Shown: positions 43,215 through 48,310 of the stretch, piece after piece
Layout: every line of letters starts with the position of its first letter
Numbering within the stretch: the stretch's first letter is position 1
DNA from: CAZKRL01 sp964555295
GTDB lineage: Bacteria; Bacteroidota; Bacteroidia; Flavobacteriales_D; Sanyastnellaceae
Direction of reading: 5' to 3'
Length of the DNA: 48,310 nt
Assembly: GCA_964555295.1 (NCBI GenBank)
Contig: CAZKRL010000019.1
Location: 1 to 48,310 of the forward strand
The notes under the pieces: generated by a model
The model's database searches: none
Told to the model about the DNA's origin: nothing
The model's input: the letters and a program-made list of their open reading frames with translations, nothing else
Translations under genes and position numbers: made by a program

Positions 43215-45008
43215 TTGGAAGACCTCAAGCAAAAGCTATCACTTCTGCCCTACACACCCGGGGTTTATCAGTTTATCAATGCTGAGGGCAACATTATTTA
43301 TGTCGGAAAAGCGAAGAGTCTTCGCAATCGGGTAAGCAGTTATTTCAGCCGACAAGACAACGGAAAGACAAGGGTGTTGGTGAGCAAAATTCGCGACATC
43401 AAAATCATCGAAGTAGAAACCGAGACAGACGCACTGCTGCTCGAGAATTCGCTCATTAAAAAGTATCGTCCGCGCTATAACATCCTATTAAAAGATGATA
43501 AAACCTACCCATGGATTGTCATTAAAAATGAGCCGTTCCCGAGAATTTTTTCTACCCGCCTGGTCGTGAAAGACGGATCCGAATACTTCGGACCCTACGC
43601 TTCAGTAAAGCAGATGTTCGCAATTCTGGAACTGATAAAGGAATCCTATCCTTTCAGAAGTTGTCAGCTGCGCCTCTCCGAAGCCGGAATTGCGGCAGGT
43701 AAATTCAGTGATTGCCTGGAGTATCAAATTGGAAATTGCGGTGCCCCATGTACGGGTAAGCAAAATTCAGATAGTTACGCCGAAGGTGTCAGTTACGCCA
43801 GAAAACTATTGAAAGGACAGTTTTCAGATTTGCTGAAAGAACTTAAAACTGAAATGCATACTGCTGCCTCAGAATTGAAATTCGAGAGAGCTCATCAGTT
43901 AAAATTGAAGCTCGAAATCCTTCAATCCTTTCAGGCGAAGAGCACTGTTGTTCACCCAGATATACATGATGTCGACGTGTTCTCAATGGCATCCGATGAC
44001 GAAACGGCTATCGTTAATTTTATGAAAGTCAACAATGGTATCATCGTGCAAAGCCACAATCTGGAACTCAAAAAGAAAATGAATGAATCGGAAGATGACA
44101 TTCTCACATATGCTATTCTTCATGTGCGCGATAAATTCAATAGCACTTCCCAACAAGTTTTCCTACCACAATCTCTGGAATTCGCGATCCCCGATATTGA
44201 AATAATCATACCAAAACGCGGCGACAAACGCAAACTCGTGGAGCTTTCCTTGCGCAACGCAACGCGCACCCTGCTAGAGACTCGCAAACAAGAGGAATTG
44301 AAAAATCCCTCGCAACGTGCAGACCGAATTATGGAAACCGCTCAACGTGAATTGCACCTGAAACAATTACCCCGACATATCGAATGTTTCGACAACTCCA
44401 ACATTCAGGGAGCATTTCCGGTTAGCGCATGTGTCGTTTTTCGAAACACCAAGCCAAGCAAAAAAGAGTACCGCATCTTTCACCCTCGTTCTGTTGAGGG
44501 TCCGGATGATTTCCAAACCATGCGCGAAGGGGTATTACGCCGCTATCGCCGCATGCTAAAAGACAGCGAATCACTGCCCGACCTGATCATCATCGATGGC
44601 GGTATTGGTCAACTCAATGCTGCATTACAAAGTTTGGAGGAACTGGGCCTGCGCGGAAAGATTGCCATCATCGGTATTGCAAAAAAACTGGAGGAGATTT
44701 ATTTTCCTGATGATGATACACCCATTCATCTCGACAAAAGGAGTGAAACCCTTCGCCTCATTCAACAGCTTCGTGATGAGGCACATGACTACGGTCTCGG
44801 AAAACACCGCGATCGTCGCAGCAAAGCACAGACTACATCATTACTCGAACAAATTCCTGGCGTTGGCAAACAGACCGCAAGAAAATTATTAACTGCATAC
44901 GCCGGAGTAGAAGCCATTCGAAATGCAAGCGTGGAAGATCTTGAACGCGCCGTTTCAACTGCAACCGCGCAAAGCATAGTCCGATTTTTTCGAGAGGCAG
45001 AGAGTTAA
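43215..45008 (+). CDS. uvrC: UvrABC system protein C
   Basis: The 597-residue excinuclease subunit has the GIY-YIG nuclease domain at the N-terminus (YTPGVYQFINAEGNIIYVGKAKSLRNRVSSYF region, about residues 12-45). A UVR-type helical region (about 205-235) and the RNase H-like second nuclease domain (ECFDNSNIQGAFPVSACVVF, IIDGGIGQLNAA) follow, with a helix-hairpin-helix pair at the end (IPGVGKQTARKLLTAYAGVEAIRNA). It makes both incisions beside DNA damage recognised by UvrAB. No ATG precedes the GIY-YIG domain; the frame is closed by a stop at 43194, so TTG at 43215 is the best start. TAATTTTC at 43194-43201 may be the -7 box. Confidence 0.94.
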   Translation: MEDLKQKLSLLPYTPGVYQFINAEGNIIYVGKAKSLRNRVSSYFSRQDNGKTRVLVSKIRDIKIIEVETETDALLLENSLIKKYRPRYNILLKDDKTYPWIVIKNEPFPRIFSTRLVVKDGSEYFGPYASVKQMFAILELIKESYPFRSCQLRLSEAGIAAGKFSDCLEYQIGNCGAPCTGKQNSDSYAEGVSYARKLLKGQFSDLLKELKTEMHTAASELKFERAHQLKLKLEILQSFQAKSTVVHPDIHDVDVFSMASDDETAIVNFMKVNNGIIVQSHNLELKKKMNESEDDILTYAILHVRDKFNSTSQQVFLPQSLEFAIPDIEIIIPKRGDKRKLVELSLRNATRTLLETRKQEELKNPSQRADRIMETAQRELHLKQLPRHIECFDNSNIQGAFPVSACVVFRNTKPSKKEYRIFHPRSVEGPDDFQTMREGVLRRYRRMLKDSESLPDLIIIDGGIGQLNAALQSLEELGLRGKIAIIGIAKKLEEIYFPDDDTPIHLDKRSETLRLIQQLRDEAHDYGLGKHRDRRSKAQTTSLLEQIPGVGKQTARKLLTAYAGVEAIRNASVEDLERAVSTATAQSIVRFFREAES

Positions 45009-45083
45009 AGTAGTAAGAGCAATCGGTAAAGCAGAATTCCATTACTTCACCATTGGCTCAAAAAATCCAAAATTCATGAAGCC

Positions 45084-45998
45084 CTACTCCGGCAATTCCC
45101 TTTTCCTGATTACCGTAAACATCCGCGAAACATTGAATCCAAATTGTATATCCCCGTCGGCCCAATTGCCAGTGGTCTCGGTAATAAAGCCCTTTTCGTT
45201 CATAGGTGATGAATTCGTTAGATGCAATTGAAAAACGTGACCACCCGTTTCTATGTCCACCCCGATAGAGAATGAATTGCGATAGAGCTGCGCATCTGTG
45301 CCCAAGTTGGCAGAGGGCTCCAGTTGGTCTGGCAACACATAAACATACTCCGCGTTAAATGATGTTCTCTTGGTGAGCTTGAACCTGCCACCAAAACCCA
45401 GGGCAAGCACGTCATTCTTCTCGGTGCTGTCTTTTACAAGGTTGCGGTGAACAAAGGTGGGAGCTAACTGCAACGATAACGACTCATTGAATTTTCTGGC
45501 AATAAGAAGTTGATTGCAGAAATACAAACGCGAGGTGAAATAATTCTCGCGATCGGGATTGGAAAATGGGGTAGTTCTAATCACCATAGACGAAAACCAC
45601 GACATGCTGAAGGGCATATTCTTTTTACCCTTGCTCTGACGCAACAATTTGTATTTGAAAAAGCCATCAATTTCCTTGTTGACATTGGATCGGCCCACAC
45701 CCAGCATGAGTTTATCGCCAAGACCATATTCGAACCCCAGACGCATCAATGCCTGATCAAGACCGTAGAAATTTTCCGCCCCGGAATTGATGGCACCAAA
45801 TCGGTGAGACACTCTAAAGTCCAGCGCGCCGGCAGCAGGGTTTTCTACCGAGTGCATATTGATGACACGCGTAGATTTAAACGTTGCAAAGGTGTATTCC
45901 GTGGTGGGTTCATCCGGACCGAGGAGCGACAATAAATCATCCTGAGACCAAGCGGCCAGCGGGAATACAAGCAATACCAAAAGAGTGATACGATTCAT
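45084..45998 (-). CDS. DUF5777-family beta-barrel outer membrane protein
   Basis: The 304-residue protein has a signal peptide (MNRITLLVLLVFPLAAWSQ). Alternating aromatic/polar strands typical of a small outer-membrane barrel follow, opening with the family segment TFKSTRVINMHSVENPAAGALDFRVSHRFGAIN and GLDQALMRLGFEYGLGDKLMLGVGRS. No function is established for DUF5777. It is the last gene of a tight operon behind a YceI protein (4-nt gap), which suggests it works with the periplasmic lipoprotein and lipid-binding proteins encoded upstream. A passive role as an outer-membrane channel is possible but unproven. Confidence 0.87.
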   Translation of the reverse strand: MNRITLLVLLVFPLAAWSQDDLLSLLGPDEPTTEYTFATFKSTRVINMHSVENPAAGALDFRVSHRFGAINSGAENFYGLDQALMRLGFEYGLGDKLMLGVGRSNVNKEIDGFFKYKLLRQSKGKKNMPFSMSWFSSMVIRTTPFSNPDRENYFTSRLYFCNQLLIARKFNESLSLQLAPTFVHRNLVKDSTEKNDVLALGFGGRFKLTKRTSFNAEYVYVLPDQLEPSANLGTDAQLYRNSFSIGVDIETGGHVFQLHLTNSSPMNEKGFITETTGNWADGDIQFGFNVSRMFTVIRKRELPE

Positions 45999-46002
45999 TA
46001 TC

Positions 46003-46554
46003 TTATTTTTTCAATTCCTTCAAATCTCCCTTTACTGTAACCTCAATGTTTCCGGAGATACTGTCTTTCTTATCTCCCGGAATGTTGATGTTGTAATCAG
46101 CCGGTTTGATATAAAATTTCGAATCTACAGCAATTGCCCCCCCGGCGACATTCAACCTACCGTCTACCGTGACCTTCTTCGTTACGCCGTGCATGGTCAA
46201 TTCGCCCGTTACCTTCACCGCAATACTGCCATCCTTTTTCAAATTAAGCGATGCGAAATTGTCGATCTGTCCTTTGAAGGAAGCTTTAGGGTACTTCGGA
46301 CTTTCCATATATGTCTCGTTGAAATGCTCTTGCATAAAGGCACTTTCGAAAATGAAAGCGTTGATCAATACCGACCATTCCATGGCGCCGTTCGAGGCAT
46401 CCAGCACGCAAGTTGCTTTGTTATTCTGCGCCTGAATCTTCTCAAGCTTTGCCTCAGAATAGAATTTTATGGTTCCTTCCTTGGTAAAAAATTTCTGTGC
46501 AGAAATCTGCATGCTCAGAGCCAAAAGCCCTGACATAATAAATACGCTTTTCAT
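46003..46554 (-). CDS. YceI-family periplasmic lipid-binding protein
   Basis: The 183-residue protein has a signal peptide (MKSVFIMSGLLALSMQISAQ) and a YceI lipocalin-like barrel. The segments GTIKFYSEAKLEKIQAQNN, FESAFMQEHFNETYMESPKYPKASFKG and VTGELTMHGVTKKVTVDGRL match the conserved parts of the family, which binds isoprenoid-type lipids in the periplasm. The first possible start, TTG at 46575, overlaps the upstream gene; the ATG at 46554 fits the signal peptide and lies 4 nt after the OB-fold gene stop. Context suggests coupling to quinone or lipid redox chemistry, but this is inferred. Confidence 0.9.
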   Translation of the reverse strand: MKSVFIMSGLLALSMQISAQKFFTKEGTIKFYSEAKLEKIQAQNNKATCVLDASNGAMEWSVLINAFIFESAFMQEHFNETYMESPKYPKASFKGQIDNFASLNLKKDGSIAVKVTGELTMHGVTKKVTVDGRLNVAGGAIAVDSKFYIKPADYNINIPGDKKDSISGNIEVTVKGDLKELKK

Positions 46555-46558
46555 ATGA

Positions 46559-47002
46559 TTAATTTTTGTTTTCAATTACTACACCCTGATTCAATTGTAT
46601 GTCACCCATGAGCATATCCAGCATGGTCTCAAGGGTTGAACCATTGCAGATACCCTTCACGGTGATGGCATCGCCCACGTGTGAGGAAACCGCAGCGTCT
46701 TTCATTAATGTCACCACCACATTTACATCACTGTTTTCGGTGTCAAGATACACCACTCGATATCCCGAAGGGTCAACATCCGTCTTGCCCATCACACCCG
46801 AAATTTGCAATACTTTACCTTGATATTTTTGATAGGCCAAAGTGTCATTGGCAACAAACTCCTGGTACAATTGATCGGTTGTGAGCACTGCAAATGGCTT
46901 CTCGTCATCGGCGGTTCGCTGCGGCTTATTGAACAGATAATAAGCAATCCCGCCCCCTGCCAACAGAGCTATTAGAACGAGGTAGAGCAAAGTTTTTTTC
47001 AT
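46559..47002 (-). CDS. Membrane-anchored OB-fold (tRNA_anti-like) protein
   Basis: The 147-residue protein has one N-terminal hydrophobic helix (KKTLLYLVLIALLAGGGIAYYLF). A predicted OB-fold follows: GKVLQISGVMGKTDVDPSGY, YRVVYLDTENSDVNVVVTLM, VGDAITVKGICNGST. This fits the tRNA_anti-like family (PF12869 type), whose function is unknown despite the name. It is expected to face the periplasm. Gaps of 5 nt and 4 nt bind it to the CX4CH lipoprotein and the YceI gene in one operon. Confidence 0.75.
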   Translation of the reverse strand: MKKTLLYLVLIALLAGGGIAYYLFNKPQRTADDEKPFAVLTTDQLYQEFVANDTLAYQKYQGKVLQISGVMGKTDVDPSGYRVVYLDTENSDVNVVVTLMKDAAVSSHVGDAITVKGICNGSTLETMLDMLMGDIQLNQGVVIENKN

Positions 47003-47007
47003 GTGTT

Positions 47008-47658
47008 TTAATTTTTGATGTAGTTATTGTCGATCCACTTCTGCAAAATACTGATCAGGCAGGTATCTAGTTGATTGCCATATTTTGGCATGGGCTGGGC
47101 ACCTGCTTCATGTCTGATACTCGGCATTGCGAATAGGATATTCTCTTTAGCACTCTCATATGTATCCAAAGAAAATCCTCCGGCAGGGTCTCCGGAGTGA
47201 CAACCCGGAGTAGCACAATTGGCATTGAGAATTTGAGACACCACACCATCGTACACAACATTAGCCGTATCACAGAGCGACACCTCCTCTACTACTTCTC
47301 CGGTATTCAATGGGCATTTCAATGCAGCCCAATTTTCCAGAATTTCTATTTCGCAGTCTTTCAATTTGGGGCGACCTTTTGGCATCGGAGAGGAAGATTC
47401 GTGCTTTACTGCCAATACAATCCCCGTTGCATAAGCCTTGGCTGCTTCGTATGAATCCAAAGGAAAACCACCGGCCGGGCTGCCGAGGTGACAACCGGAT
47501 ACAGCACAATTCACAGCGATAATTTCCTTTACCGCGCCATTCCATGATGGATCGGTATTGCTGCACTCCGCGAGGACCTGTTGGTCGTATTTGCAAGAGA
47601 AGAATCCTGAAGCAATCAATAGACCGATAGCGGTAACGAGTTTCTTATTGATATCCAT
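47008..47658 (-). CDS. Tandem-duplicated cytochrome-like lipoprotein with CX4CH motifs
   Basis: The 216-residue protein has a lipoprotein signal (LIASGFFSCKYD; Cys22 likely lipidated). Two halves repeat with a fixed offset of 97-98 residues: C32/C51/C56/H57/M92/C102 and C129/C148/C153/H154/M190/C200. Each half holds C-x-x-x-x-C-H (NCAVSGCH, NCATPGCH), followed by G-x-P-A-G-G-F-x-L-D-[ST]-Y, and later M-P-K, as in Planctomycete-type/monohaem cytochrome c domains where the Met is the distal haem ligand. The outer Cys of each half (32/102, 129/200) could form disulfides. CX4CH instead of CXXCH is unusual, so haem attachment is inferred. It is the first gene of the operon, with a TATATTTC element at 47682-47689. 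Confidence 0.8.
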   Translation of the reverse strand: MDINKKLVTAIGLLIASGFFSCKYDQQVLAECSNTDPSWNGAVKEIIAVNCAVSGCHLGSPAGGFPLDSYEAAKAYATGIVLAVKHESSSPMPKGRPKLKDCEIEILENWAALKCPLNTGEVVEEVSLCDTANVVYDGVVSQILNANCATPGCHSGDPAGGFSLDTYESAKENILFAMPSIRHEAGAQPMPKYGNQLDTCLISILQKWIDNNYIKN

Positions 47659-47681
47659 TTTTCAATCTGATTGTGACGTCC

Positions 47682-47689
47682 GAAATATA
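47682..47689 (-). promoter_or_regulatory. Possible -7 promoter element TATATTTC of the CX4CH-OB-YceI-DUF5777 operon
   Basis: One mismatch from TAnnTTTG, 23 nt before the ATG at 47658, in the 156-nt divergent interval shared with the sigma factor gene. No clear -33 element. Confidence 0.25.
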
Positions 47690-47814
47690 GAAATTTTCTC
47701 CGAAGCAACTCGGCACAATTTTAATTGGTCATTTCAATTCAAAACGGAATGTTAAAGAGATTTGCCCTCCATGTTAATCTAGAATTTTTGATGACAATTC
47801 TTACCCGAATTTGA

Positions 47815-48310
47815 ATGAGTGAAAGTGAGTTGATCGAACGATGCAGGAAAAATGAGGCAAAAGCCCAAAGGGAATTGCACGCAGCATTGTATAAGAAGTT
47901 CATCGGGCTTTGTTGGCGATTTGCCCGCGACAAAGAATTAGCGGTGGAATATTTTAATATCGGCTTTGTGAGAATTCTGTTACAATTGGATAAATACCGT
48001 AATGATGTACCATTTGAATTTTGGAGCAAGCGAGTATTGGTCAATGCCGTAATCAATGAATACAAGCGCAACCGCAGATGGTCACAACGCAACCTTCCTC
48101 TAGAGAAGGAATATGGAAATAGAACAGAAGAAAATGAGTTGAGTGAATTGCAATGGAGCATGGTAGACCGTATAAAAGCCGCAGCAGAAAAGCTATCACC
48201 GATGACGCAGCGAGTTTTCAATCTATACACTGTTGACGGATACAAGCATTACGAGATCGCCGAAATGTTAGGCATCAGCGAAGGCACAAGCGCTTGGCAT
48301 TATTCAGAGG
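47815..48310 (+). CDS. ECF-type sigma-70 family RNA polymerase sigma factor (3' end outside window)
   Basis: The ATG at 47815 opens a frame that runs off the window, giving 165 residues. Sigma region 2 is visible around residues 25-85 (helices with FIGLCWRFARDKELAVEYFNIGFVRIL and FWSKRVLVNAVINEYKR). Region 4 follows at 120-165 (LSPMTQRVFNLYTVDGYKHYEIAEMLGISEGTSAWHYSE, with the helix-turn-helix at YEIAEMLGISEGT). It is cut just after GTSAWHYSE, where related proteins have about ten more residues. By family it directs polymerase to a small regulon, often under an anti-sigma factor; that partner would be off-window to the right. It is divergent from the CX4CH lipoprotein operon. Confidence 0.82.
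   Translation, partial: MSESELIERCRKNEAKAQRELHAALYKKFIGLCWRFARDKELAVEYFNIGFVRILLQLDKYRNDVPFEFWSKRVLVNAVINEYKRNRRWSQRNLPLEKEYGNRTEENELSELQWSMVDRIKAAAEKLSPMTQRVFNLYTVDGYKHYEIAEMLGISEGTSAWHYSE

Noticed and set aside
45009..45083. Imperfect inverted repeat (gagcaatcggt / accattggctc) between uvrC and the DUF5777 gene
   Set aside because: The pairing is interrupted and there is no T-run on the correct side for either gene, so it was not called a terminator.
47739..48245. A 168-residue minus-strand open frame at the right end
   Set aside because: It lies opposite a clear sigma-70 family coding frame (47815 to window end) and shows no protein-like features.

Overview
The window looks like a draft chromosome scaffold from a Bacteroidota bacterium, most likely of the order Flavobacteriales. 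The evidence is six proteins ending in type IX secretion system (T9SS) sorting domains (four type A, two CHU_C/type B), a DUF5777 beta-barrel protein, a DUF3109 protein, a PD40-OmpA protein, and several promoter-like TAnnTTTG elements, the -7 consensus of this phylum, just upstream of starts. No rRNA, tRNA, insertion sequence, prophage or CRISPR array was recognised. Ten Ns at 9525-9534 mark an assembly join. The first and last genes are cut by the window edges.

Layout. 1-3359: 3' part of a giant cysteine-rich repeat protein. 3559-5636: an acyltransferase and a GT2 glycosyltransferase, converging with a PnuC-type vitamin transporter. 5703-11917: secreted M43 metalloprotease, a small unknown protein, an orphan histidine kinase, a secreted MopE/PKD protein and an unknown exported protein. 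11945-26288: mostly housekeeping and metabolism. This part holds a TIGR01777 epimerase, methylmalonyl-CoA mutase plus branched-chain aminotransferase, a LuxR response regulator, ArgS, a MORN-type lipoprotein, a polyprenyl diphosphate synthase, an RluF-like pseudouridine synthase, NADP glutamate dehydrogenase, a PD40-OmpA envelope protein, a DUF3109 protein and ornithine aminotransferase. 26377-33788: two large type B T9SS cargo proteins in tandem. 33850-42362: an unusual membrane glycosyltransferase, divergent from an LptF/G permease, two GT4 glycosyltransferases and a secreted M1 peptidase. 42386-45008: ung and uvrC (DNA repair). 45084-47658: a tight four-gene operon encoding a CX4CH lipoprotein, an OB-fold protein, a YceI protein and a DUF5777 barrel. 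47815-end: a divergent ECF sigma factor.

How the genes fit together. Two themes dominate: building and decorating the cell surface (LptF/G, four glycosyltransferases, acyltransferase, T9SS cargo) and amino-acid/propionate metabolism (ilvE, methylmalonyl-CoA mutase, gdhA, rocD).

The most unusual items are two. The first is the glycosyltransferase at 33850-36006, which appears to carry an IgGFc-binding-like extracytoplasmic domain of about 210 residues inserted between its last two membrane helices. The second is the lipoprotein at 47008-47658, an exact tandem duplication of a cytochrome-like unit with expanded CX4CH haem-type motifs, at the head of a compact envelope operon. The 28-copy and 8-copy cysteine-rich 'ACNY/ACNF' arrays, in two proteins with different T9SS sorting tails, are also notable.
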